The notes: generated from the letters alone by a model not told the origin. Shown: positions 15,909 to 24,986, counted from the first letter of the stretch. The stretch: 55,001 nt of DNA from Mycobacterium neglectum (GCF_002591975.1 NZ_NVQE01000038.1:1-55001), one strand, 5' to 3'. Numbers and translations are program-made.

Positions 15909-17972
15909 GTGAGCTTCACGGTCGCCGGCCGAAGCCGCTGGATGGACGGCCTCGGCGACCGTTTCGCCCGCCTGCCGGCGTTTCCCTATGACCTCACAGT
16001 GCGAATCAGCCTGTGGGTGAGCGTGATCGTCGTCGCGGCGCTGTTCGGCTGGGGAGCGTGGGAGCGGCGCTGGATCGCCGACGACGGTCTCATCGTCCTG
16101 CGCACCGTCCGAAACCTGTTGGCGGGCAATGGTCCGGTGTTCAACGCCGGCGAACGCGTCGAGGCGAATACCTCGACGGTATGGACCTATCTGATCTACC
16201 TCGGCGCCTGGGTCGGTGGCCCGGTGCGGATGGAGTATGTGGCGCTGTTCCTGGCGCTCACGCTCAGCGTGCTCGGTGTGGTGTTCGCGATGCTGGGCGC
16301 CGCCAGACTGTATGCGCCGAGCCTGCAGGGGCGGCGGGCGTTGATACTGCCCGCGGGTGTACTGGTCTACATCGCGGTACCGCCGGCCCGTGACTTCGCC
16401 ACCTCCGGTCTCGAAAATGGTTTGGTGCTGGCATATCTCGGGCTCCTCTGGTGGATGATGGTCTGCTGGTCGCAGGCGATGCGCGCATCCGGTCCGGGCA
16501 GAGCACCAATGCCCGTCTACCGCGGTGGCCCACCGACGATTCGCAGACAACCCGTGGGGCCACCGGCCGGAATCAGCCGGTCCTTCGACGCCGCACTGGC
16601 TTTCGTCGCAGGGATGAGCGTGCTGATTCGGCCCGAGCTGGCGTTGATCGGCGGGCTCGCGCTGGTCATGATGCTGATCGCGGCACGGGACTGGCGGCGG
16701 CGCGGACTCATCGTTCTCGCAGGCGGTCTGGTGCCCGTGGCCTACGAGATCTTCCGAATGGGCTACTACGGCTTGCTGTTTCCCGGCACGGCCCTGGCCA
16801 AGGACGCCTCTGGAGCCAAGTGGTCACAAGGGTTCGTGTACCTGGCCAACTTCAACAGTCCGTATCTGCTGTGGGCACCCGCCATTCTGCTGGCCGGTCT
16901 GGCGGCGGTGGTGATGGTGACCCGTGGCCGCCCGTGGGGGATTCGTCACTCGGTGGCGCCGGGCCATGGATGGCTTGCGCGGACAGTTCAAAGCCCGCAG
17001 GCGGTGGTGGGATTCATGCTGGTCAGCGGTGCGCTGCAGGCGATCTACTGGATCCGCCAGGGCGGCGACTTCATGCATGGGCGGGTCTTGTTGACCCCGT
17101 TGTTCTGCATGCTCGCTCCGATCGCGGTGATTCCGCTGGTGTTGCCCGACGGCGCCCGAATGGCCCGTGGCGCAGGCTATCTGTTCGTCGGTGCCACCAG
17201 CCTGCTGTGGGTGTCGATCGCGGGTTGGTCGTTGTGGGTGGCGAATTCGAACGGGATGGGGGCCGACGCCACCCGCGTGACGTACAGCGGCATCGTCGAC
17301 GAGCGACGGTTCTACGCACAGGCAACGGGCAACGCGCATCCGCTGACTGCGGCCGACTACCTCGATTACCCGCGGATGCGTGCGGTGATGACGGCGTTGA
17401 ACAACACGCCTGACGGCGCCCTACTGCTGCCGGCCGGCAATTACGACCAGTGGGACGTGGTGCCCGCGATCCCGCCCCCGCCTGATGCGCCGCCCGATGT
17501 CAAGGCCCAAAGGGGCCCGCACACAGTGTTTTTCACCAACCTCGGCATGTTGGGGATGAATGTCGGACTGAACGTCCGGGTGATCGATCAGATCGGACTC
17601 GCCAATCCGCTTGCCGCGCACACCGCGCGTTTGGACGACGGCCGCATCGGCCACGACAAGAACCTCTTCCCCGACTGGGCGGTGGCCGAGGGACCGTTCC
17701 TCAAGACCAGGCCCTTCATTCCGTCCTATATCGACGAGGAGTGGATCGCACAGGCCGAGGCGGCACTCGAGTGCCCGGCGACCGACGCGATGCTGAATGC
17801 CATCCGCGGTGAGATGGGGCCGCGCCGGTTCCTGTCGAACCTGCTGCACGCGTACGCACTGACGGAATACCGGATCGATCGAGTGCCGCTCTATGAACTG
17901 AAACGCTGCGGTCTGGATGTGCCGGAGCCGAAGAACGCGCCCTACACAGGCATGCCGGCCACGGGGCCATAG
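15909..17972 (+). CDS. aftB: Terminal beta-(1,2)-arabinofuranosyltransferase AftB
   Basis: 687 residues from GTG 15909 (VSFTVAGRSRWMDGL). This GT-C membrane glycosyltransferase adds the terminal beta-1,2 arabinofuranose to arabinan, using decaprenyl-phosphoryl-arabinose on the periplasmic side. The first periplasmic loop carries the acidic pair in RWIADDGLIVLRTV. About ten membrane segments follow up to around residue 430, then a soluble C-terminal domain (TYSGIVDERRFYAQATGN onward). An insertion rich in Gly, Pro and Arg at about 190-215 (APMPVYRGGPPTIRRQP) is a cytoplasmic or periplasmic loop. Longer than the M. tuberculosis protein (about 627). Confidence 0.94.
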   Translation: MSFTVAGRSRWMDGLGDRFARLPAFPYDLTVRISLWVSVIVVAALFGWGAWERRWIADDGLIVLRTVRNLLAGNGPVFNAGERVEANTSTVWTYLIYLGAWVGGPVRMEYVALFLALTLSVLGVVFAMLGAARLYAPSLQGRRALILPAGVLVYIAVPPARDFATSGLENGLVLAYLGLLWWMMVCWSQAMRASGPGRAPMPVYRGGPPTIRRQPVGPPAGISRSFDAALAFVAGMSVLIRPELALIGGLALVMMLIAARDWRRRGLIVLAGGLVPVAYEIFRMGYYGLLFPGTALAKDASGAKWSQGFVYLANFNSPYLLWAPAILLAGLAAVVMVTRGRPWGIRHSVAPGHGWLARTVQSPQAVVGFMLVSGALQAIYWIRQGGDFMHGRVLLTPLFCMLAPIAVIPLVLPDGARMARGAGYLFVGATSLLWVSIAGWSLWVANSNGMGADATRVTYSGIVDERRFYAQATGNAHPLTAADYLDYPRMRAVMTALNNTPDGALLLPAGNYDQWDVVPAIPPPPDAPPDVKAQRGPHTVFFTNLGMLGMNVGLNVRVIDQIGLANPLAAHTARLDDGRIGHDKNLFPDWAVAEGPFLKTRPFIPSYIDEEWIAQAEAALECPATDAMLNAIRGEMGPRRFLSNLLHAYALTEYRIDRVPLYELKRCGLDVPEPKNAPYTGMPATGP

Positions 17973-18053
17973 CTCCGGTAACGCGACCATCGAGTTGGGC
18001 GATACATAGCTCGCGGGGACCGCCGGGTATGCGGCGCCTGAACTCACGAACGG

Positions 18054-19049
18054 ATGGTAAGAGCTGTGCGAACCTGGCTTCGCCGTGCGATCGCGGCGGG
18101 TGCCGCGGTCCTGACGATGCCTGCGATCGCGGCTGTGTCCAACGTCACACCGCCGGCGGGCGCCTTCTCCCGCGAGGGTCTGCCCGTCGAGTACCTCGAT
18201 GTGTACTCGACATCGATGGGCCGCAACATTCGCGTGCAGTTTCAACCCGCGACGGGCGCGCCGACGACTGAATCCGCCAAAGCCGTCTACCTGCTCGACG
18301 GCTTGCGTGCGCGCGACGATTACAACGGCTGGGATGTCGAAACCCAGGCCTTCGAATGGCTTTTGGACTCCGGTGTCGCCACCGTCATGCCCGTCGGCGG
18401 GCAGTCCAGCTTCTACACCGACTGGTATTCACCGTCGAGTTTCAACAACCAGCCCTATACCTACAAATGGGAGACGTTTCTCACCAGCGAGCTTCCGTCG
18501 TGGCTGGCGACCAACAAGCAGGTCTCCCCAACCGGTAACGGCGTCGTCGGGTTGTCGATGTCCGGCGGTCCAGCGCTGATCCTTTCCGCTTATTACCCAT
18601 CGCAATTCCGCTACGCCGCATCACTTTCAGGCTTCCTGAACCCATCGGCGCTGTTCATGCAGCAGGCCATTCGCGTCGCGATGCTGGACGCGGGCGGCTA
18701 CAACGTGGACAACATGTGGGGCGCTCCATGGGACAACGCATGGAAACGCAACGACCCGATCAGGCAGGTCTCGCGCATCATCGCCAACGGCACCCGCCTG
18801 TGGATTTACTGCGCACCGGGCGGCGCGACCCCGCTCGACGTGAACGCAGATCCGGATCAGGCGTTCAGCGCGAACAGCCTTGAATCAATGGCTCTCAAGA
18901 GCAATTTGGATTTCCAAACGGCCTACGTGGAGGCCGGGGGTAATAACGCCACTTTCGAGTTTCCGCCCGCGGGAAATCACGCGTGGCCGTACTGGGGAGC
19001 GCAGTTGCAAGCCCTGAAACCAGACCTGATCGCAACCCTCAAGGGCTGA
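18054..19049 (+). CDS. Antigen 85C-like mycolyltransferase
   Basis: 331 residues with a signal peptide (WLRRAIAAGAAVLTMPAIAAV) and mature start near FSREGLPVEYL. An alpha/beta hydrolase of the antigen 85 family, it transfers mycolic acid between trehalose monomycolates or onto arabinan. The nucleophile Ser168 is in GLSMSGG, the acid Glu in SLESMALKS, and the His in NHAWPYWG, so the triad is intact. It lacks the CGKAGC disulfide loop found in Ag85A/B and reads DWYSPSSFNNQPYTYKW there, as in Ag85C; the Cys of WIYC (Cys209 in Ag85C) is kept. M. tuberculosis carries fbpC elsewhere. Confidence 0.88.
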   Translation: MVRAVRTWLRRAIAAGAAVLTMPAIAAVSNVTPPAGAFSREGLPVEYLDVYSTSMGRNIRVQFQPATGAPTTESAKAVYLLDGLRARDDYNGWDVETQAFEWLLDSGVATVMPVGGQSSFYTDWYSPSSFNNQPYTYKWETFLTSELPSWLATNKQVSPTGNGVVGLSMSGGPALILSAYYPSQFRYAASLSGFLNPSALFMQQAIRVAMLDAGGYNVDNMWGAPWDNAWKRNDPIRQVSRIIANGTRLWIYCAPGGATPLDVNADPDQAFSANSLESMALKSNLDFQTAYVEAGGNNATFEFPPAGNHAWPYWGAQLQALKPDLIATLKG

Positions 19050-19178
19050 GGAGCGACCAGGGACGATACACGCCGAATAGAGGTACCACAGCAATTTGTG
19101 GTTGACTGCAACCGCAACGCGGCGGGGTCCATCGGACAGGTTCCGCGTGCGGCATACGACAGATGGGATAGATGAAGC

Positions 19179-20258
19179 ATGAAGTTCGTTGGCAAAATCC
19201 GTGGCGCGTGGGTGCGCCGGCTCGCGGCTGTGGCGCTAGCCGCAGCAGTGTTGCCCGCCCTCGTCAGCGCCGTCGGTGGCTCGGCGACTGCGGGCGCTTT
19301 CTCTCGTCCGGGTCTGCCGGTCGAGTACCTCATGGTTCCGTCCGCAGGGATGGGACGTGACATCAAGGTTCAGTTTCAAAACGGTGGGCCGAACGCGCCT
19401 GGCGTCTACTTGCTAGACGGCCTTCGCGCCCGCGACGACTTCAATGGATGGGACATCGAGACCGCCGCATTCGAGTGGTACGTCGATTCCGGTCTCGCGG
19501 TGATCATGCCGGTCGGTGGCCAGTCCAGCTTCTACAGCGACTGGTACAAGCCGGCCTGCGGCAAGGCGGGGTGCTCCACGTATAAGTGGGAGACCTTCAT
19601 CACCCAGGAACTTCCGGGTTACCTGGCCGCGAACAAAGGCGTGAACCCGAACCGCAACGCGGCGGTGGGTCTTTCGATGGCCGGTTCGGCCGCGATGACG
19701 CTCGCGATCTACTACCCGCAGCAGTTCCAGTACGCGGCTTCGCTTTCAGGCTTCCTGAATCTGTCCGAAGGCTGGTGGCCGATGCTGGTCAACATGTCGA
19801 TGGGTGACGCGGGTGGCTACGACGCCAACGACATGTGGGGCGCAACGGAAGACCCGAATAACGCGTGGGAGCGCAACGACCCGATGGTCAACATCGGTCA
19901 GCTGGTCGCCAACGGCACCCGCATCTGGGTGTTCTGCGGTAACGGCAAGCCCGCCGATATCAACGGCACCGGCATCCCGGCCGGCGACAACTTCAACGCG
20001 GAGTTCCTCGAGAAGTTCACGTTGCGGACCAACAAGACGTTCCAGGAGGAGTACATCGCCGCGGGCGGTAAGAACGGCGTGTTCAACTTCCCGGAGGCCG
20101 GTACTCACAGCTGGGAGTACTGGGGTCAGCAGCTCAACCAGATGAAGCCCGACATCCAGCGCGTGCTGGGTGCCACGCCGCAGCCGAGCACTCCCGTCGG
20201 CGGAACGGCCGAGGGCGCGGTTGAGGCCCAGCCGGCATCGGCTGAATCCGGCGGTTAA
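19179..20258 (+). CDS. fbpA: Antigen 85A-type diacylglycerol acyltransferase/mycolyltransferase
   Basis: 359 residues with signal peptide (VRRLAAVALAAAVLPALVSAVGGSATAGA) and mature start near FSRPGLPVEYL. It catalyses trehalose dimycolate formation and mycolylation of arabinogalactan outside the membrane. The triad is Ser166 in GLSMAGS, Glu in AEFLEKF, and His in GTHSWEYWG. The Ag85A/B disulfide loop CGKAGC is present. A 30-residue Pro/Ala/Glu-rich tail after QRVLGATPQ is longer than in Ag85B and typical of FbpA. It follows the Ag85C-like gene by 129 bases and is followed by a strong terminator. Confidence 0.93.
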   Translation: MKFVGKIRGAWVRRLAAVALAAAVLPALVSAVGGSATAGAFSRPGLPVEYLMVPSAGMGRDIKVQFQNGGPNAPGVYLLDGLRARDDFNGWDIETAAFEWYVDSGLAVIMPVGGQSSFYSDWYKPACGKAGCSTYKWETFITQELPGYLAANKGVNPNRNAAVGLSMAGSAAMTLAIYYPQQFQYAASLSGFLNLSEGWWPMLVNMSMGDAGGYDANDMWGATEDPNNAWERNDPMVNIGQLVANGTRIWVFCGNGKPADINGTGIPAGDNFNAEFLEKFTLRTNKTFQEEYIAAGGKNGVFNFPEAGTHSWEYWGQQLNQMKPDIQRVLGATPQPSTPVGGTAEGAVEAQPASAESGG

Positions 20259-20305
20259 TTGACCCGTTCGTCGGAAAACGACGGATGCGACTGAAATAAC
20301 GTAGT

Positions 20306-20339
20306 CGGCGGCGGCGATCCTTCGGGGTCGCCGCCGTCG
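20306..20339 (+). terminator. Intrinsic terminator with UUCG tetraloop after fbpA
   Basis: Arms 20306-20320 and 20325-20339 pair over 15 positions (two G-U wobbles) around a TTCG loop, which makes one of the most stable RNA hairpins. The sequence after it (tcatttcc) is relatively U-rich. It would end transcription of the antigen 85 genes before the MPT51-like gene. Confidence 0.75.
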
Positions 20340-20411
20340 GTCATTTCCGCAGCGCCCCGTCGTGCCGGTGTGATTGACTTCTCGCGCGGGGACCAGCCGG
20401 ACGAGGGTGAA

Positions 20412-21308
20412 ATGGGGCAGTTGATGCGTGGCGTGATTCGGACGATCCTGACCGTGGTGCTGACTGCCGGGCTTTGGGGCGCCGGCACGTCCGTGGCGCC
20501 CACCGCCAAGGCCGACGTCGAGATGCTGATGGTTCCGTCAGCGGCGATGGGCCGCGACATCCCCGTCGCATTCTCCGGTGGCGGTCCGCACGCCGTCATC
20601 CTGCTCGACGCGTTCAACGCCGCCCCCGACGTAAGCAACTGGGTGACGGCCGGCAACGCGATGGCCACCCTCGGCGGGCAGGGCATCTCGATCGCCGCAC
20701 CCGCAGGCGGTGCGTGGAGTATGTACACCAACTGGGAGCAGGACGGCAGCAAGCAGTGGGAGACGTTCCTGGCGACAGAACTGCCGAACTGGTTGGCCGC
20801 CAACAAGGGGCTGGCACCGGGCGGTCACGGCATCGTAGGCGCCTCACAAGGCGGATATGGCGCGATGGCGATGGCCACGTTCCACCCGGACCGGTATCGC
20901 TTCGCCGGATCTCTTTCGGGATTCCTGGCCCCTGAGCGGACCGGAACCGACGGCGCCATCACCGCCGGTCTCCAGCAGTTCGGCGGCGTCGACACCCGCA
21001 ACATGTGGGGCCTGCCACAGCTGGGCCGCTGGAAGTGGCATTCGCCGAACGTCCACGTGCAGCTTCTCTCGGACAACAACACCCGGCTGTGGGTGTACAG
21101 CCCGACGACCGGCGGATGCGACGCCCCCGCGATGATCGGCTACTGCGATATCGCCGCGGGCACGAACAAGGAGTTCTACCAGCACTACCGCTCCGTCGGA
21201 GGCGCCAACGGACACTTCGACTTCCCAGCAAGCGGCGGCAATGACTGGGGTGCCTGGAGCGGACAGCTCGCCGCGATGTCGGGAGAACTGGTCGCCACGA
21301 TCGCGTAG
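20412..21308 (+). CDS. MPT51/FbpD-like antigen 85-related secreted protein
   Basis: 298 residues from ATG 20412, chosen because GAGGGTGA lies just before and the signal peptide (VIRTILTVVLTAGLWGAGTSVA) starts there. The protein is clearly MPT51 by YTNWEQDGSKQWETFLATELPNWL, HPDRYRFAGSLSGFL and FDFPASGGNDWG. MPT51 is described as a non-catalytic relative of antigen 85. Here the nucleophile position reads GASQGG (Ser145), whereas I recall GAAQGG in M. tuberculosis; the Glu and His positions (KEFYQHYRS, GNDWGAWS) are still not the canonical ones. Probably a carbohydrate- or matrix-binding wall protein. Confidence 0.9.
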   Translation: MGQLMRGVIRTILTVVLTAGLWGAGTSVAPTAKADVEMLMVPSAAMGRDIPVAFSGGGPHAVILLDAFNAAPDVSNWVTAGNAMATLGGQGISIAAPAGGAWSMYTNWEQDGSKQWETFLATELPNWLAANKGLAPGGHGIVGASQGGYGAMAMATFHPDRYRFAGSLSGFLAPERTGTDGAITAGLQQFGGVDTRNMWGLPQLGRWKWHSPNVHVQLLSDNNTRLWVYSPTTGGCDAPAMIGYCDIAAGTNKEFYQHYRSVGGANGHFDFPASGGNDWGAWSGQLAAMSGELVATIA

Positions 21309-21354
21309 GCGCGCCGCGACCTGCGCTCTCAGGTTCCCCCTAGGTATCAGCCGG

Positions 21355-21360
21355 TACCTT
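21355..21360 (+). promoter_or_regulatory. Putative leaderless -10 element of the DUF732 lipoprotein gene
   Basis: TACCTT lies six bases before GTG 21367, without a Shine-Dalgarno. Confidence 0.5.
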
Positions 21361-21366
21361 GGAACC

Positions 21367-21867
21367 GTGCAGCTCTCGGTCAGGCGAAGGGTCGGTTCGA
21401 CCCCACTTTCCGGATGGTTGGCAACCTCAGCGACGACACTATTGGTGGCTTCGATCCCAGCGTTGATGACCGGATGTTCCGGTAACGACGTGATGGCCAC
21501 CATCGGTATGCCCACATCCGAGACGGAAACCGCGCACGGCGATGCCGGCGCGGCCTCTCCGGGACCGGTGCAGGCGGGCGGACAGTCCAACGCACTGGTC
21601 GTGACGGCGCAACAACGCCAGTACCTCGATGCGCTGAGCGCCGCGGGGGTGAAGCCGTCGAGCAACCTGGCCGCCCTGTCGATCGGGTCCTACGTGTGTC
21701 AGGCCCGCGCGGCCAAGCAGACCGACCACGCGGTGTGGGACTTCGTGCTGCCGTTGGTGCGCAGCGACGTCCGCGGTGACCATCTATCCTCGGTTGCGCC
21801 GTCGGCAGCCGACGTCAACTCAGCGACTGCCGAGTACATTCGCATCGCGACCGAACGACTCTGCTAG
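21367..21867 (+). CDS. DUF732-domain putative lipoprotein
   Basis: 166 residues from GTG 21367. The N-terminus has Arg residues and a hydrophobic stretch ending in ALMTGC, a permissive lipobox with Cys near residue 37, so a lipoprotein is likely. The C-terminal about 90 residues (QQRQYLDALSAAGVKP, GSYVCQARAAK, ATERLC) match the mycobacterial DUF732 pattern, including two conserved cysteines. These small exported proteins are common in mycobacteria and lack a known function. It sits between the MPT51-like gene and culp6, where M. tuberculosis has no gene to my knowledge. Confidence 0.8.
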   Translation: MQLSVRRRVGSTPLSGWLATSATTLLVASIPALMTGCSGNDVMATIGMPTSETETAHGDAGAASPGPVQAGGQSNALVVTAQQRQYLDALSAAGVKPSSNLAALSIGSYVCQARAAKQTDHAVWDFVLPLVRSDVRGDHLSSVAPSAADVNSATAEYIRIATERLC

Positions 21868-21925
21868 CAGTCGCGGACAACGCGCACACAGACCACCACA
21901 GCACGCGAGGAGCAAGAGAAACCCC

Positions 21926-22933
21926 ATGCCCAAGACCACTCGGCGGAAACGTCACCGCATACTGGGGCTCGTCGCGGCGGTGGCGGTCGCCCTGGTCGTG
22001 GTGCTGGTCGTGGTGCTGGTGTGGGTGTGGCAGCGGTCGCCGGAGACCCCGCCGGGCGCGCAACCGCCCTCATCGGCACCGGGAGGCATACCGTCGACGG
22101 GAAAGAAGCCGCGTCCCGAATTCCAGGACGCCAGCTGCCCCGACGTGCAGTTGATATCGATCCCCGGCACCTGGGAGTCCTCGCCACAGCTCGACCCGTT
22201 CAACCCGACCCAGTTCCCCATCGCGCTGCTTCTCAACGTCACCAACCCGTTGCGCCAGCAGTTCGATGCGGGCCGGCTGGAGATCTACACGGTTCCCTAC
22301 ACCGCCCAGTTCCACAATCCGTTCGCCGCCGACAAGCAGATGTCCTATAACCAGAGCCGCGCCGAAGGTTTCGACGGGGCGGTGCGGGCCATGACGGACA
22401 TGAACAACCGATGCCCGCTGACCAGTTACGTGCTGGTCGGCTTTTCGCAGGGCGCAGTGATCGCGGGCGATATCGCAAGCGATGTCGGCAACGGACGCGG
22501 CCCGGTCGACGAGGACCTGGTGCTTGGGGTGGCGTTGATCGCCGACGGTCGTCGCCAGCCAGGCGTCGGCCAGGATGTCGGTCCCAACGCGCCGGGCCAA
22601 GGCGCGGAGATCACCTTGGACGAGGTGCCGATGCTCAGCGAGCTCGGCCTGGACATGACCGGACCGCGACCGGGCGGATTCGGGATGCTCAACAACCGCA
22701 CCTATGAGATATGTGCGACAGGCGATCTGATCTGTTCGGCGCCCGAGTCGGCCTTCAACATCACGCAGCTACCGAGGACCCTCGAGGTCCTCAGCGGCGG
22801 TGCGGGACAGCCGGTCCACGCCATGTACAACACGCCGCAATTCTGGAATCTTGATGGTGCTCCGGCCCCGCAGTGGACACTGGGCTGGGCGCAGAGTGTG
22901 ATCAATAACGCTCCGCACCCAAAACATGGCTGA
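21926..22933 (+). CDS. culp6: Cutinase-like envelope lipase Culp6 (Rv3802c-like)
   Basis: 335 residues (336 in M. tuberculosis). ATG 21926 is followed by a basic start and one long membrane anchor (ILGLVAAVAVALVVVLVVVLVWVW). The external domain is a cutinase-fold phospholipase/thioesterase with nucleophile Ser174 in VGFSQGAV, an Asp in TGDLICSAPES and a His in VHAMYN. Rv3802 is essential and linked to mycolate metabolism and tetrahydrolipstatin inhibition. The purine-rich GCGAGGAGC upstream could serve as ribosome binding site. It precedes the fadD32 promoter region. Confidence 0.92.
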   Translation: MPKTTRRKRHRILGLVAAVAVALVVVLVVVLVWVWQRSPETPPGAQPPSSAPGGIPSTGKKPRPEFQDASCPDVQLISIPGTWESSPQLDPFNPTQFPIALLLNVTNPLRQQFDAGRLEIYTVPYTAQFHNPFAADKQMSYNQSRAEGFDGAVRAMTDMNNRCPLTSYVLVGFSQGAVIAGDIASDVGNGRGPVDEDLVLGVALIADGRRQPGVGQDVGPNAPGQGAEITLDEVPMLSELGLDMTGPRPGGFGMLNNRTYEICATGDLICSAPESAFNITQLPRTLEVLSGGAGQPVHAMYNTPQFWNLDGAPAPQWTLGWAQSVINNAPHPKHG

Positions 22934-22950
22934 CCTGTAACCGCGGAGAT

Positions 22951-22979
22951 TTGGACTGCGTCGACCGGTCGCCTAACAT
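22951..22979 (+). promoter_or_regulatory. Putative sigma-A-type promoter of fadD32-pks13-accD4
   Basis: TTGGAC (22951-22956) and TAACAT (22974-22979) are separated by exactly 17 bases. This gives a 5' leader of roughly 110 bases before fadD32, unlike the leaderless starts nearby. The leader contains a short inverted repeat (ccgg around ctcgaga) and a normal Shine-Dalgarno (ACAGGAGAGTGAGA). Confidence 0.55.
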
Positions 22980-23096
22980 TAAGAGAAAACTAAGAGCGAT
23001 TTCCGACCGCCACCCACCCCGGGCTCGAGACCGGGTCAGACGGATCATGTGTGATACGGCATCAAGACATGTGTGCCTTTGAACAGGAGAGTGAGA

Positions 23097-24986
23097 ATGG
23101 GGTTTCACAACCCGTTCCTGAAAGACGGACTGATCAAGTTCCCGGATAACGGCAGCGTGGTCAAGCACGTCGAAAAGTGGGCCAAGGTCCGTGGCGATAG
23201 GGTCGCCTACCGCTTCCTCGATTATTCCGTTGAGCGCGACGGTGTCGCGCGCGAGCTGAACTGGGCGGACTTCGGCACCCGCAACCGCGCGATCGCCGCC
23301 CGTCTGCAGCAGGTCACCGAGCTGGGCGACCGAGTGGCGATCCTGTGCCCCCAGAACCTGAACTACGTCGTCGCCATGTACGGCACCCTGTATTCGGGTC
23401 GCGTCGCGGTGCCGCTGTTCGACCCCTCGGAGCCCGGCCACGTCGGACGGCTGCACGCCGTGCTCGACGACTGCCAGCCGTCGGCGATCCTGACCACCAC
23501 GGAGTCCGCGGAGGGCGTTCGCAAGTTCTTCCGCAGCAGGCCCGCCAAGGAGCGTCCGCGCGTCATCGCCGTCGACGCGGTGCCCGATGAGGTAGGCGCC
23601 ACCTGGGAGCAGGTCGACGTCGCCGTCGACACAGTCGCCTACCTGCAGTACACCTCCGGGTCGACCCGCATCCCGACCGGCGTGCAGATCACCCACCTCA
23701 ATCTCGCCACCAACATCGTCCAGATCATCGAGGCACTCGACGGCGAGGAAGGCGACCGTGGCCTTTCATGGCTGCCGTTCTTCCACGACATGGGGCTAAT
23801 CACGGCCATGCTGGCGCCGATGCTCGGGCACTACATCACTTTCATGACCCCGGCGGCGTTCGTTCGCAGGCCCGGCCGTTGGATCCGCGAAATGTCGCGC
23901 AAGCCCGACGACACCGGCGGCGTGATCTCGGTGGCCCCGAACTTCGCGTTCGATCACGCCGCGGCGCGCGGGCTGCCCAGGGACGACGAACCGCCGCTGG
24001 ATCTGTCGGTGGTCAAGTGCATTCTGAACGGCAGCGAGCCGATCTCGGCCGCGACCGTCCAGCGATTCAACGACGCGTTCGCACCGCACGGCTTCAAGCC
24101 GCAGGCCATCAAGCCGTCCTACGGTTTGGCCGAGGCGACCCTGTTCGTCTCGACCACTCCGATGGGCGACCACCCGAGGATCGTCTCCGTCGATCGCGAC
24201 GCGTTGAACACCGGCACGTTCGTCGAGGTCGATCCCGATTCGCCGAGCGCTGTCTCCCAGGCAGGTGCGGGCAAGGTCGGCGTCGCGGAGTGGGCAGTGA
24301 TCGTCGACGCCGAATCCGCCACCGAGCTCCCCGACGGGCAGATCGGTGAGGTCTGGATCAGCGGCCAGAACATGGGCACGGGCTATTGGGGCAAAGAGGA
24401 AGAGACTCGCGAGACTTTCCAGAACATCCTCAAGTCGCGGACCAACCCGTCGCACGCCGAGGGCGCGACCGACGACGCCACGTGGGTACGCACAGGTGAT
24501 CTCGGAGCGTTCTACGACGGCGAGCTGTTCATCACCGGTCGCGTCAAGGATCTCGTCATCATCGACGGCCGCAATCACTATCCGCAGGACCTCGAGTACT
24601 CCGCGCAGGAGTCGACCAAGGCGTTGCGGGTCGGGTACGTGGCGGCGTTCTCGGTGCCGGCCAATCAGCTGCCCGACGAGGTATTCGACAACTCGCATGC
24701 CGGCCTCAAGCGCGATCCCTCTGACTCGTCAGAGCAGCTGGTGATCGTCGGCGAGCGGGCTCCTGGCGCGCACAAGCTCGAGATGGCCCCGATCGCCGAC
24801 GACATCCGCGCGGCCATCGCCGTGCGTCACGGAGTCACCGTGCGTGACGTGCTGCTCACCGCGGCCGGCGCGATTCCGCGTACCTCCAGCGGCAAGATCG
24901 GCCGGCGGGCCTGCCGCGCCGCGTATCTGGACGGCAGTCTGCGCTCAGGCAAGATCGCCAATGATTTCCCCGACGAGACTGACTGA
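23097..24986 (+). CDS. fadD32: Long-chain fatty acyl-AMP ligase FadD32
   Basis: 629 residues from ATG 23097, set by the AGGAGAGTGAGA ribosome binding site and alignment (MGFHNPFLKDGLIKFP). It activates meromycolic acids as acyl-adenylates and loads them on the N-terminal ACP of Pks13. Adenylate-forming motifs: the P-loop YTSGSTRIPTGVQITH, LPFFHDMGLI, the GLAEATLF region, WVRTGDLGAF and the C-terminal lysine motif SSGKIGRRACR. It ends 17 bases before pks13 and belongs to the same operon. Confidence 0.97.
   Translation: MGFHNPFLKDGLIKFPDNGSVVKHVEKWAKVRGDRVAYRFLDYSVERDGVARELNWADFGTRNRAIAARLQQVTELGDRVAILCPQNLNYVVAMYGTLYSGRVAVPLFDPSEPGHVGRLHAVLDDCQPSAILTTTESAEGVRKFFRSRPAKERPRVIAVDAVPDEVGATWEQVDVAVDTVAYLQYTSGSTRIPTGVQITHLNLATNIVQIIEALDGEEGDRGLSWLPFFHDMGLITAMLAPMLGHYITFMTPAAFVRRPGRWIREMSRKPDDTGGVISVAPNFAFDHAAARGLPRDDEPPLDLSVVKCILNGSEPISAATVQRFNDAFAPHGFKPQAIKPSYGLAEATLFVSTTPMGDHPRIVSVDRDALNTGTFVEVDPDSPSAVSQAGAGKVGVAEWAVIVDAESATELPDGQIGEVWISGQNMGTGYWGKEEETRETFQNILKSRTNPSHAEGATDDATWVRTGDLGAFYDGELFITGRVKDLVIIDGRNHYPQDLEYSAQESTKALRVGYVAAFSVPANQLPDEVFDNSHAGLKRDPSDSSEQLVIVGERAPGAHKLEMAPIADDIRAAIAVRHGVTVRDVLLTAAGAIPRTSSGKIGRRACRAAYLDGSLRSGKIANDFPDETD

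Noticed and set aside
19085..19102. ACCACA-gcaatt-TGTGGT hairpin between the Ag85C-like gene and fbpA
   Set aside because: The stem is only six base pairs with no U-tract; too weak to call a terminator or operator.
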